Assembly: GCA_003599475.1 (NCBI GenBank)
Contig: QZKK01000028.1
Coordinates: forward strand, 1-34,285
DNA length: 34,285 bases
DNA from: Desulfobacteraceae bacterium
Lineage (GTDB): Bacteria; Desulfobacterota; Desulfobacteria; Desulfobacterales; SURF-15
Direction: 5' to 3'
Shown here one piece after another: positions 24,727-32,439 of the stretch. The notes beneath the pieces are model-generated. The model did no database searches and had not been told where the DNA came from. It saw nothing but the letters and a program-made list of their open reading frames with translations. How positions within the stretch are numbered: position 1 is the first letter of the stretch; each line of letters starts with the position of its first letter. The position numbers were made by a program, and so were the translations under genes.

Positions 24727-25260
24727 TTAAAACCGTTTCCTGTAGCCGATCTCGACCAACACCTGCCCCTGAGTACCGTTGTAAAATCCGTAAACCGCAT
24801 ATTCGTGCAACTGGGTTCCACCTCCCATCGACAGGGAGCCGCCCGGAGCGATGCCCCGATCCACCACCGAAAAATAGGTGTTTCCTTCGGAATCGATGCT
24901 TGCATCCGCCGCTTGTGAATTGTCGTTGCCCCCTTCCCCGTCGTGATCCCAACTGTCCGCAGTGGTGGGAGTGGTCATGGAGTCGCTGTCGGAAAGCCAT
25001 GCAGTGGGAGTCGCTCTCATCAGGACCTGCTTGCTGGTCTCGTTTTCGATCCTCTGTGCGCCTTCCATCGCAGCCGCCTCCGCCTTATAGACGTTTTGCT
25101 TATAAATCCTGTCGTTTCCGGCAATCTGGACCTCGGTGGTCGAAGTCGTCGTAACGGAAATGCCAAGGAGGCTTATGAAGGCAAGCATCACCAGGGCAAT
25201 CACCAGAACCGAACCGTTCTCGTTGTCGATGTACGCCTTCCGGATACGTTCTTTTCTCAT
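24727..25260 (-). CDS. PilX-type minor pilin, set 2
   Basis: The ATG at 25258-25260 begins MRKERIRKAYIDNENG / SVLVIALVMLAFISLLGISVTTTSTTEVQIAGNDRIY. This is a PilX N-terminal domain without Glu at +5, followed by KAEAAAMEGAQRI. At 177 residues it is close to usual PilX length. An acidic Asp/Gly/Asn-rich middle (WDHDGEGGNDNSQ) is followed by strands ending QVLVEIGYRKRF. A TTG two codons upstream is also open. It lies 16 bases before pilY1, its usual partner: PilX and PilY1 act together at the pilus tip in studied systems. Confidence 0.87.
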   Translation of the reverse strand: MRKERIRKAYIDNENGSVLVIALVMLAFISLLGISVTTTSTTEVQIAGNDRIYKQNVYKAEAAAMEGAQRIENETSKQVLMRATPTAWLSDSDSMTTPTTADSWDHDGEGGNDNSQAADASIDSEGNTYFSVVDRGIAPGGSLSMGGGTQLHEYAVYGFYNGTQGQVLVEIGYRKRF

Positions 25261-25296
25261 TTTCAAGGCCCCTTTCAGGATCCGATCTCCCCCGCT

Positions 25297-25710
25297 TCAA
25301 AACTGCGGTTTGACACCAATGAGAGTGGTGGTCTTTCCGTTTCCGGCAATCGTTACCGCGATCAGTTTGGACCCGGCTACGGGGGTCGCATCGGTGACCG
25401 ACCAGGTGATCGTGTACCCGGCCGGTGGACTTGCTTCCTCGTGCGGGTTCGCGGCCGGATCCAGATCGGCGTGTGCATAGGTTCGGGTCATCAGATCTTC
25501 GAGTTTGTCCTGGGCCCAGGTATTCTGCTCGGTCTGATACTTTGCGGACGCATTCCCCCTGATTGCGGTCACCTGGAGGCTTGCCACCGCCAGGATGCCG
25601 AACGCAAGAATCCCGATGGCGATCAGCACCTCGATGATGGTAAAGCCCGCTTCCGACCGCCTGTCTCCGGAAAGCTTACGTACGCATACGGTGCATGATT
25701 CGATTCTCAT
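25297..25710 (-). CDS. PilV-type minor pilin, set 2
   Basis: The ATG at 25708-25710 opens MRIESCTVCVRKLSGDRRSE, and the leader ends G/FTIIEVLIAIGILAFGILAVASLQ, a class III prepilin site with Glu at +5 and the PilV/GspI helix signature. NTWAQDKLEDLMTRTYA follows, then a Pro-rich loop and a strand-rich end (ITWSVTDATPVAGSKLIAVTIAG). Length is 137 residues. A TTG two codons upstream, three bases after the pilW stop, could also serve. No clear ribosome binding site is present, so coupling with pilW is likely. Confidence 0.85.
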   Translation of the reverse strand: MRIESCTVCVRKLSGDRRSEAGFTIIEVLIAIGILAFGILAVASLQVTAIRGNASAKYQTEQNTWAQDKLEDLMTRTYAHADLDPAANPHEEASPPAGYTITWSVTDATPVAGSKLIAVTIAGNGKTTTLIGVKPQF

Positions 25711-25719
25711 GATCAATGA

Positions 25720-26445
25720 CTATATCCCCATGTTCCTCGTCTTGATGATGGTCGAAAGGAGAATCCTGCGAAAGGAATCGTTTGCCGTATAGATGATGTC
25801 GTTTTGACGATTTCTGTAAACGGTCGTGTTGTTTAAATCCGGATCGATGGTGTCGGTCCTGGCAACGAGGGTGATTTGAACGGCACGGATACGGGTCGTA
25901 TCGACCGGAGCGGTCAATACCGCCGAGTTCTGATCGAAATATACGAAATTCAGCGCATCGATATTTTCGGCAACGAGATCGCCGTTTCGCGTAAGATCCA
26001 GATCGCCGTCCGATCCCTTGTCCGAAAGAACATAGACGACATCCTCCCGGTCCCCCGATGCGGTTCCGTCCGCAAAGAACTCTTCATCGCTTTCATCGAT
26101 CGTACCGTCGTCGTCGTTGTCTTTCAGGTCGGTTATACCACCCTCGAAGTCCATTGTGAACTGAACCGTCGCAGAATCGGCCACCATAAATCCCGCACCG
26201 GCTTTCCCCGTCGGGTCGCAGCCGGCCATCCGGAGCTCCCGCTCCAGGTTGTAAAGGGCGACCCGGGCGTTCTGCTGCATCGCCGCAACCGTTGTCTCCC
26301 GATTATAGGATCTCTGCTGCGACCGGTATACTGCATAAACCGCGGACATCACGATGCCGGAAATGAGAGCGGCGATCAGAAGCTCGACCAGCGTCATACC
26401 GTTTCGATTCGAGCCGTTTCCTTTCTCTTCGGAAAGAATCGCCAT
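25720..26445 (-). CDS. PilW-type minor pilin, set 2
   Basis: I start this at the ATG 26443-26445 (MAILSEEKGNGSNRNG / MTLVELLIAALISGIV). It lies 14 bases past the previous stop, and the frame upstream overlaps the GspH gene. The 241-residue product has Glu at +5, the PilW helix, and AAMQQNARVALYNLERELRMAGCDP, the same signature as set 1. An acidic loop (DNDDDGTIDESDEEF, about 105-119) and the IRAVQITLVARTDTIDPD block follow. The last segment resembles the end of the set 1 protein (SLITPKN / TIIKTRN), marking the two as paralogues. Confidence 0.87.
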   Translation of the reverse strand: MAILSEEKGNGSNRNGMTLVELLIAALISGIVMSAVYAVYRSQQRSYNRETTVAAMQQNARVALYNLERELRMAGCDPTGKAGAGFMVADSATVQFTMDFEGGITDLKDNDDDGTIDESDEEFFADGTASGDREDVVYVLSDKGSDGDLDLTRNGDLVAENIDALNFVYFDQNSAVLTAPVDTTRIRAVQITLVARTDTIDPDLNNTTVYRNRQNDIIYTANDSFRRILLSTIIKTRNMGI

Positions 26446-26459
26446 GTTAGATCGATCCC

Positions 26460-27014
26460 CTAATCCCAGTCCGTGCCGGACCCGCTCCATTTTCTCATGA
26501 GGATCACTCCGGTGACCTGGGTGCCCACGGCGTAGCCGACCGTGTTTTTTTGATTGTCCAGATAGACGAATCCGAAACCAGATCCGCCTCTGGGGGTAAA
26601 AGTCACAAGATCATTCGAGTACTTGACATCGTCTGTGATGGGGTCTTCATCCTGCGTTGCATCCTTTGTGGCGTTTCCGTGGCCGAAACCGATCCCGCTC
26701 TTGTAACCTGAAAGCTCGATGAGCTTCACCTTGTCATTGTCGTCAAGGGTCGACCAGGTTCCGTCCGTCCCGCTGCTGATACATACCCCGTATCGGTTGT
26801 TGGCGGCATCGAAGACGACCACCCAGTTGCTGCCGGATCTAATAGCCCCGATTCTTGCCTGTTGCATGTTTGAAAAAAGGTCGTTGGCTGCGCTCTTCAA
26901 CCGGTAATCGGGAAGCCAGTCTGCGAAATTCGGTACGGCAATCGCGGACAGGACTCCGATCAGGCAAATGACAATCAACAGCTCAACCAGGGTAAACCCC
27001 GTTTTATTTCGCAT
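26460..27014 (-). CDS. GspH/FimT-type minor pilin, set 2
   Basis: The 184-residue prepilin has a short leader MRNKTG / FTLVELLIVICLIGVLSAIAVPNFADWL. DYRLKSAANDLFSNMQQARIGAIRSGSNWVVVFD follows, the clear GspH/FimU pattern. The end is beta-rich (FTPRGGSGFGFVYLDNQKNTVGYAV...GVILMRKWSGSG), as in FimT/FimU. It is the first gene of set 2. Its ATG is about 17 bases after the predicted sigma-54 start site, with GGAG as ribosome binding site. It probably links the tip complex to the major pilin, which is not in this window. Confidence 0.9.
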   Translation of the reverse strand: MRNKTGFTLVELLIVICLIGVLSAIAVPNFADWLPDYRLKSAANDLFSNMQQARIGAIRSGSNWVVVFDAANNRYGVCISSGTDGTWSTLDDNDKVKLIELSGYKSGIGFGHGNATKDATQDEDPITDDVKYSNDLVTFTPRGGSGFGFVYLDNQKNTVGYAVGTQVTGVILMRKWSGSGTDWD

Positions 27015-27042
27015 TGCCGTTTCTCCGCCTCACAAATCCCCA

Positions 27043-27059
27043 TACAAGTTCTATGCCAC
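27043..27059 (-). promoter_or_regulatory. Sigma-54-type promoter of minor-pilin set 2
   Basis: The minus strand reads GTGGCATAGAACTTGTA. It keeps TGGCA at -24 and TTGTA at -12 with the right 5-base gap. It differs from consensus at three fixed positions, including the same C-to-T in the -12 box as set 1. The predicted start is near 27031. Confidence 0.5.
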
Positions 27060-27280
27060 GGAGGCGTATTCAAGAACACCGATCGGTTCCTCCGGCTTTC
27101 GCCGGGGCTGAAACGATATGAAAACATCCGTGATTCCAGATGGCCCGAGATTTGGATGCATACTGAAATAGCGCATTTCGGCTCTCTTTTGCAATACGAT
27201 CTTTCAGACCGAACGTGCACCGATTTGAACACGTCCGTATGATTTATTATACAGGGAGGGAAAAGAGCAAGAAGCAAATC

Positions 27281-27308
27281 ATTGTAGATCGATGATTTTA
27301 GATTTGGT
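27281..27308. repeat. Degenerate 7-bp array, unit ATTTTAG-like (4 units)
   Basis: ATTGTAG, ATCGATG, ATTTTAG, ATTTGGT lies about 35 bases after the purQ stop codon on the minus strand. It is the most diverged array of the ATTTTAG type. Confidence 0.6.
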
Positions 27309-27341
27309 AAAGAGAGATCGAGAAAAATGTGGGGACACCTG

Positions 27342-28166
27342 CTACAGCCGGTTGCGGACAAAATCGACGCCGTTTTTGAGCATCTGAATGCCTGGAGTGA
27401 GCGTGCCGTCATCCAGGGGTTCCCCCCTCCGCTTCCGCTCCTCTTTGAGGCGGGTCCAGTCCGGGTGGCTGGTGAGATGATTGTAGGCTTCCGGATGCGG
27501 CATCAGGCCGAAGATCCGCCCCGAGGCATCGCAGATGCCGGCGATGTCTTTCAGCGATCCGTTCGGGTTAAAGGGAAAGGCCCCCTCTGCAGGCTCACCG
27601 TCGGGCCTTGCGTAGCGCAGGGGAACCTGGTCTTTTTCAAAGAGTCGGGCGATGACCGGGCTTTCCGCATAAAATTTTCCCTCACCATGGCGGACCGGAA
27701 GCTCCAACCGATCCATCCCCCGGGTAAAGACGCATACGGAGGAAGGTTCGATTTTAAGCGTCACCCACTGATCTCTGAAGTTTCCGCAGTCGTTATGGAT
27801 CAACGCAGCGGAACGGGTATGATAGTCCCCGCCGAAACCCGGCAGGAGGCCCATATTGACCAGCGTCTGGAATCCGTTGCATACACCCAGAATCAGATTC
27901 CCGTCTTGAGCGAATCGAACGAGTCGATCCCCCAGTTTGCTCTTGAATCGGATCGCCTCGATGACGCCGGCCCCGTGATCGTCTCCCCAGCTGAAGCCGC
28001 CGATAAACACCAGGAGCCGGTAGTGGTCCAGAAGAACCGAGCCGTCGATGATCGAATTGATGTGCACCCGATCGGCGACAGCGCCTGCAAGCCGGAAGGC
28101 ATGGGCGGTTTCATAGTCGCAGTTGAGGCCGTATCCGGTGGGAATCAGTACTTTTACCTCTTTCAT
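27342..28166 (-). CDS. purQ: Phosphoribosylformylglycinamidine synthase, glutaminase subunit
   Basis: PurQ releases ammonia from glutamine for FGAM synthase. The ATG at 28164-28166 overlaps the purL stop in ATGA; the frame from 28520 is a shadow of purL. The 274-residue class I glutamine amidotransferase has the oxyanion segment VFIGGFSWGDDHGAG (53-67). The nucleophile is C96 in LILGVCNGFQ, and the His/Glu pair is H224 and E226 in LMPHPEAY. Length is above the ~225 of small PurQ, with extra residues after the active His ending LTPGIQMLKNGVDFVRNRL. It is coupled to the PurL fusion, with which it should form the complex. Confidence 0.93.
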   Translation of the reverse strand: MKEVKVLIPTGYGLNCDYETAHAFRLAGAVADRVHINSIIDGSVLLDHYRLLVFIGGFSWGDDHGAGVIEAIRFKSKLGDRLVRFAQDGNLILGVCNGFQTLVNMGLLPGFGGDYHTRSAALIHNDCGNFRDQWVTLKIEPSSVCVFTRGMDRLELPVRHGEGKFYAESPVIARLFEKDQVPLRYARPDGEPAEGAFPFNPNGSLKDIAGICDASGRIFGLMPHPEAYNHLTSHPDWTRLKEERKRRGEPLDDGTLTPGIQMLKNGVDFVRNRL

Positions 28167-31159
28167 ATCAGATCTCCGAAGGGGCGCTTCCAGGCGTTCT
28201 TTAGATCCGAAATGTCTGCCGACAGAATCGAGGATCCCTCGATTCCGGTGATATCGAGCCGGGGCGATTCGGCAACGGTGCCGATCCGGGCATGGGGAAA
28301 TCCTTGCATGAGCGCTTCGAACCTGGATTGGAAGCGAGGCTCGATCGTCACAATAAATCGCCCTGCAGATTCGGAAAAAAGGACCTTGTCGTTCCGATCG
28401 AGCCCCTCGACCGGCACCCGCTGGAGGTCTATATCCATGCCGAGGTTCCCTCCCATGGCAATCAGAGCCAGATGCACTCCCAGACCGCCGCGATAGATCC
28501 CGTGGATCGAGGCCGTCCACTCCCTTTTAACGGCTTCGCCGAGGCCCCGGTACATTGCCATAGAGATCTCGGGCTCGACCCGGGGCACGTTTCGACCCAC
28601 ATATCCGAGATGTTCGTAGTATTCCGAGCCTCCAAGCTCATTGCGTGTAAGCCCCAGGATATAGACGAGATCCCCGGGGAACTTCGCATCGAGGGTGACG
28701 CATTTTGCGATATCCGGCAAAACCGATAGGGCGGAAAACTGGATCGTTCCCAATGCAGATACCTTGTGCGTCTCGCCGTAGGCCCCGGTCAGATACCCGT
28801 CCACATACATGCTGTCTTTACCCGACAGCAGCGGAATCTCATATGCCAGGCAGATATCCCGAAGCGCGCGGCAGGAACGCACCAACTGGGCGGCCTTGAA
28901 TTTTCCGTCCGGATTCCCCACTGCATCAAACTGAATGTTCGGCCAGCAGAAGTTGTCCACCCCGCCGATGTGATCGAGATCCGCACCGACGGCCACAAGC
29001 CTTCGAACCGCCTCGTCGATGGTGCAGGCGGTCATATGATAGCTGTCGATGGCCGAATACTGTGGAAGCAGGGCCTGTGAGAAGGCAAGACCTCTCCGAG
29101 ACTCGAGCACCGGTCGCAGAACCACTGCATCTTCGGCCACATCCCGGTCGAGGCCCACCAGCGGCTTGATGACGCTTGTCCCCTGTACCTCGTGATCATA
29201 CTGCCGGCTGACCCACTCCTTGGAGCAGATATTGGGACGGGAAAGAAGATCGGTGAGCAGCCGCACGAAATCGGCCGGTTCGCCCAGAACCGGTTCGTTC
29301 AAGCCCCTTTTTTCCGGAGGCACCCACTCGGCCTCGAATTCCCATTGGGGAAAACCGGATTGGAGAAAATCCATGTCCACGCAGGCGCAGGTCTTTCCAT
29401 CGTAGGTAAGATGCAATTTTCCGGAATCCGTATATTGACCGATGACGGTACTTTCCACCGCATGCTTCCTGGAGAGTGCATCGAATCTCTGCCAGTCTTC
29501 CGGGCGCACGGACACCGTCATCCGCTCCTGTGATTCCGAAACCCAGATTTCCCATTGATCCAGCCCCTCATACTTGAGCGGCACCCGGTCGAGCTGAACT
29601 TCGCACCCGTTTGAGAATCGGGCCGACTCACCGATGGAGGAAGAAAGCCCTCCACCGCCGTTGTCGGTGATATACCGGATCAGCCCCTGATCCCGGGCTT
29701 CCAGAAGGAAATCGTGCATCTTTTTCTGTGTATACGGATCGCCGATCTGAACGTGGCCGGCGGGGGTGTTTTCGGTAAAAATTTCGGAGGAGGCCGTAAC
29801 GCCGTGGATGCCGTCTTTTCCCACCCTTCCGCCGCACATGACGATCAGCTCGCCGGGTGCGGTTTTCTTGAGCTCCGCCGGTTCGCTATCGATTTCAACA
29901 GGCATGAGGCCTAAAGCGGTGACAAACACCAGGCACTTTCCCATGTAGCCTGGATGAAACAGCACCTGTCCGAAGGCAGTCGGAATACCGCTCTTGTTTC
30001 CCCCGTCTCGAACCCCCTCGATGACGCCGTCGAGAAGCCTGCGGGGGTGCAGCTTCGCCCGCAGAGGACCTTCATAGTCCCTCGGCCCCACACAGAACCC
30101 GTAGCTTCCCATGATCAGCTTCGATCCCTTCCCTGTTCCGAGCGGATCCCTGTAAACGCCGACGATTCCGGTAATCGCCCCGCCGTAAGCCTCCATGTTC
30201 GAAGGGGAATTGTGGGTTTCACCCGTAATGACATAATGATGCTCATGATCGAATCTTCCCACACCCGCATTGTCCCAAAGCACCGAAACGACCCACGGTT
30301 TCTTCTCCTTCAAAAACAGGGTCGGTGCTTCGATGCATGTCTTGAAGAGGTTATCTGCGACCTCCTCGATGCCGGTATCCGGTTCTCGATAGAGAAAGCG
30401 TCCCCTGAAGGTATTGTGGTTGCAGTGGTCGCTTCTGGACTGGGAGATATATTCGAGCTCGACATCGGTGGGGTCGGAAAGGCCGAACCTGGATCGGCTC
30501 TCCCGGACTCCGGGATCCAGAAAATACTTCCGGATGACCGGGATATCCCTGGGGTTTAGCGCGAGGTTTCGCCGATTGCTGATATCCTGGAGAACCGCGT
30601 CACTGGTGATCGGCACGGGGGTGACTGTCGGAGCATGGTTGAGTTTGACCTTGGGCAGAATCAAACCGGTCCCTGCATCCGGGTCCCACTCCTGCCTCGA
30701 ATAGATTCGCCACTGCTGAATGATGTCGTTGGCCAGGATCTCCCCGGCGATCCGGTCTGCATCCGTCTCCATGAGCGATCCACCAAGCAGGCAGTACCGT
30801 TTCGAGGTGTAGACCGCCTGGTTCCGCTTCAAAGCGGTGCCGAGCACATCTTCGATGGCTTCGATTGCCGTACTTCCCGGATTGTCTCGAACACCGGGGC
30901 GGAAGCCGACCCATATGCACCAGTCAAACGGAATCGGAAGCGCTCTAAATGAGGAGACTTGAGTGACTGGATTGGTAAAAATTTCATCCCGAATGGCCGC
31001 AAGCTGATCGTCCGAGAACGAAGCGTCGATGGTTATGATCCGGATCACCCGGACCGAATCCAGGGCGAGTCCGAAGTAGTCTCTCGCCTTCTTTCGAATC
31101 CCTTCTCCTTCGGCATCGAAAAGCTGCGGCTTCAAGGCAATTTCTAATCGGTAAGGCAT
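28163..31159 (-). CDS. purL: FGAM synthase PurL with two fused N-terminal PurS-like domains
   Basis: PurL makes formylglycinamidine ribonucleotide from FGAR, ATP and ammonia. This 998-residue chain is longer than small PurL (~740) and shorter than large PurL (~1290, with its own glutaminase). Residues 2-74 and 79-153 each match the PurS layout: LEIALKPQLFDAEGEGIRKKA...EIFTNPVTQVSSFR and WVGFRPGVRDNPGSTAIEAIE...EILANDIIQQWRI. The PurL catalytic part starts near 205, with SDHCNHNTFRGRF (H245), ETHNSPSNMEAYGGAITGIVG, and DNGGGGLSSSIGESA. The glutaminase is the separate purQ. No Shine-Dalgarno is visible before the ATG at 31157-31159; a heptamer array sits there instead. Confidence 0.93.
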   Translation of the reverse strand: MPYRLEIALKPQLFDAEGEGIRKKARDYFGLALDSVRVIRIITIDASFSDDQLAAIRDEIFTNPVTQVSSFRALPIPFDWCIWVGFRPGVRDNPGSTAIEAIEDVLGTALKRNQAVYTSKRYCLLGGSLMETDADRIAGEILANDIIQQWRIYSRQEWDPDAGTGLILPKVKLNHAPTVTPVPITSDAVLQDISNRRNLALNPRDIPVIRKYFLDPGVRESRSRFGLSDPTDVELEYISQSRSDHCNHNTFRGRFLYREPDTGIEEVADNLFKTCIEAPTLFLKEKKPWVVSVLWDNAGVGRFDHEHHYVITGETHNSPSNMEAYGGAITGIVGVYRDPLGTGKGSKLIMGSYGFCVGPRDYEGPLRAKLHPRRLLDGVIEGVRDGGNKSGIPTAFGQVLFHPGYMGKCLVFVTALGLMPVEIDSEPAELKKTAPGELIVMCGGRVGKDGIHGVTASSEIFTENTPAGHVQIGDPYTQKKMHDFLLEARDQGLIRYITDNGGGGLSSSIGESARFSNGCEVQLDRVPLKYEGLDQWEIWVSESQERMTVSVRPEDWQRFDALSRKHAVESTVIGQYTDSGKLHLTYDGKTCACVDMDFLQSGFPQWEFEAEWVPPEKRGLNEPVLGEPADFVRLLTDLLSRPNICSKEWVSRQYDHEVQGTSVIKPLVGLDRDVAEDAVVLRPVLESRRGLAFSQALLPQYSAIDSYHMTACTIDEAVRRLVAVGADLDHIGGVDNFCWPNIQFDAVGNPDGKFKAAQLVRSCRALRDICLAYEIPLLSGKDSMYVDGYLTGAYGETHKVSALGTIQFSALSVLPDIAKCVTLDAKFPGDLVYILGLTRNELGGSEYYEHLGYVGRNVPRVEPEISMAMYRGLGEAVKREWTASIHGIYRGGLGVHLALIAMGGNLGMDIDLQRVPVEGLDRNDKVLFSESAGRFIVTIEPRFQSRFEALMQGFPHARIGTVAESPRLDITGIEGSSILSADISDLKNAWKRPFGDLI

Positions 31160-31166
31160 GGTATTA

Positions 31167-31194
31167 ATTTTAGATTTTAGATTTTGGATTTTAG
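31167..31194. repeat. Degenerate 7-bp array, unit ATTTTAG (4 units) in the purL leader
   Basis: ATTTTAG, ATTTTAG, ATTTTGG, ATTTTAG, then partial units to about 31209. It starts seven bases upstream of the purL ATG and occupies the place of a ribosome binding site. Confidence 0.88.
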
Positions 31195-31231
31195 ATTTGA
31201 TTTTGAATCTTCGTAAATAATCCTCTTCGCC

Positions 31232-31260
31232 TCTGCGGAGAAAATCTTCCCCTCCGCAGA
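31232..31260. terminator. Inverted repeat after rseP, candidate terminator or leader hairpin
   Basis: TCTGCGGAG (31232-31240) pairs perfectly with CTCCGCAGA (31252-31260) across 11 bases. It lies between the rseP stop and purL. There is no U tract on the minus strand, so it may be a weak terminator or part of a pur leader. Confidence 0.4.
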
Positions 31261-31291
31261 AGGGAGGGATTTTATCACAAAATCATAGAGA

Positions 31292-32359
31292 TTAGGAGAA
31301 AAAGATTCTCGAAATGTCGTTGTAAAAGACAAATACCATCAGAACGACGAGGATAAAAATTCCGACCTGCTGCGCGATTTCCCGCATCCGGGTGTTCACC
31401 GGACGGCCGATCAGCGCTTCGATAAAAAAGAACAGCAGGTGTCCCCCGTCGAGGACTGGAATCGGAAGAAAATTGAGGATGGCGAGATTGACGCTGAGCA
31501 GGGCGATGAAAAAAACAAGGCTTGCGATCCCCTCTTTCGCCTGGCGGCCGGCCATTTCGGCGATCATGATCGGCCCCCCCAGCGTCTTTGTTGAAACGGT
31601 CCCCTGAATCAGCTTGACGATACTTAAAACGGTCAGCTCCGTCACCCGGTACGTCTGGAGAACACTCTCGCCCATCGCCTCGAAAAAGCCGAGTTCCCGG
31701 ACGAAAAAATCCCCTGATGCCACGATGCCGATGACGTATCTTTTCGTTTCCTCTCCGAAAATATTTTGCGTGGTCGTGGTGTTGGGGGTTACGCGGACCA
31801 CAAATTCGGAATCGCCGCGTTTGACCGTCATCGACAGAGGTTTGCCGGCGCTTTCTCCGATGAGGCCGGACATATCGTCCCAGCTTTCAATGGAGTGTCC
31901 GTCGATCGCTTTGATGACATCGCCTGTCTTCAATCCGTTTTTTTCCGCCGGGCTCCCTTCCTGAACCTTTCCGACGGACGGTTGCAGGATGTAGAGACCG
32001 GAAGCTTGGAAAAGAGCGAAGAAGATGACAGCCGCAAGAAGCAGGTTGAAGAGAGGCCCGGCGGCCACGATCAGAATTCTTTTCAGCACATGTTTATGGG
32101 TAAAAGAAAGCGGGATGTCCGCCGGATCGATTTCGGCATCCGGCTCCTCGCCGACCATCTTTACATACCCGCCCAGGGGGATTGCAGAGATCCGATAATC
32201 GGTCAATCCGACTTTCTTACCGAAAATGCGCGGACCGAAGCCGAGAGAGAATTTCTCCACCCCGACTCCGAAAAGCCGCGCCATGAGAAAATGCCCCAAC
32301 TCATGAAAGAAGATCAGGATTCCAAGAACGATGACGAATGCGAGAATGCTTGTACTCAT
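31292..32359 (-). CDS. rseP: RIP metalloprotease RseP (site-2 protease, M50)
   Basis: RseP cleaves membrane-bound anti-sigma factors and signal peptide remnants within the inner membrane. The 355-residue protein has the zinc motif HELGH at 19-23 inside the first helix. A conserved LGGYVKMVGEE follows, then one PDZ domain at about 120-205 (VGKVQEGSPAEKNGLKTGDVIKAIDG). The third ligand region NFLPIPVLDGGH ends at H307. E. coli RseP has two PDZ domains (450 residues); a single PDZ is common in other phyla. It lies 80 bases downstream of dxr in the usual cdsA-dxr-rseP order. Confidence 0.95.
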   Translation of the reverse strand: MSTSILAFVIVLGILIFFHELGHFLMARLFGVGVEKFSLGFGPRIFGKKVGLTDYRISAIPLGGYVKMVGEEPDAEIDPADIPLSFTHKHVLKRILIVAAGPLFNLLLAAVIFFALFQASGLYILQPSVGKVQEGSPAEKNGLKTGDVIKAIDGHSIESWDDMSGLIGESAGKPLSMTVKRGDSEFVVRVTPNTTTTQNIFGEETKRYVIGIVASGDFFVRELGFFEAMGESVLQTYRVTELTVLSIVKLIQGTVSTKTLGGPIMIAEMAGRQAKEGIASLVFFIALLSVNLAILNFLPIPVLDGGHLLFFFIEALIGRPVNTRMREIAQQVGIFILVVLMVFVFYNDISRIFFS

Positions 32360-32439
32360 AGGCTCAATAATAACAACTTTCCTTGACTTTTCAACCTCGT
32401 ATGAAAATGATGTATTATTTTCTCGTGTTCAAACGATTC

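Larger units (their letters stand above)
27015..27341. other. Spacer between purQ and minor-pilin set 2; no gene
   Basis: Besides the sigma-54-like element (27043-27059) and a heptamer array (27281-27308), I see only unstructured text. The minus-strand frame 26975-27412 spans the gap but has no recognisable protein and overlaps real genes at both ends. Confidence 0.5.

Noticed and set aside
23688..25154. A 488-codon plus-strand frame
   Set aside because: It runs antisense to pilY1 and pilX, has no recognisable protein, and overlaps strongly supported genes.
28167..28520. N-terminal extension of purQ to 392 codons
   Set aside because: It overlaps the end of purL in another frame; the ATG in the ATGA overlap gives a normal PurQ start.
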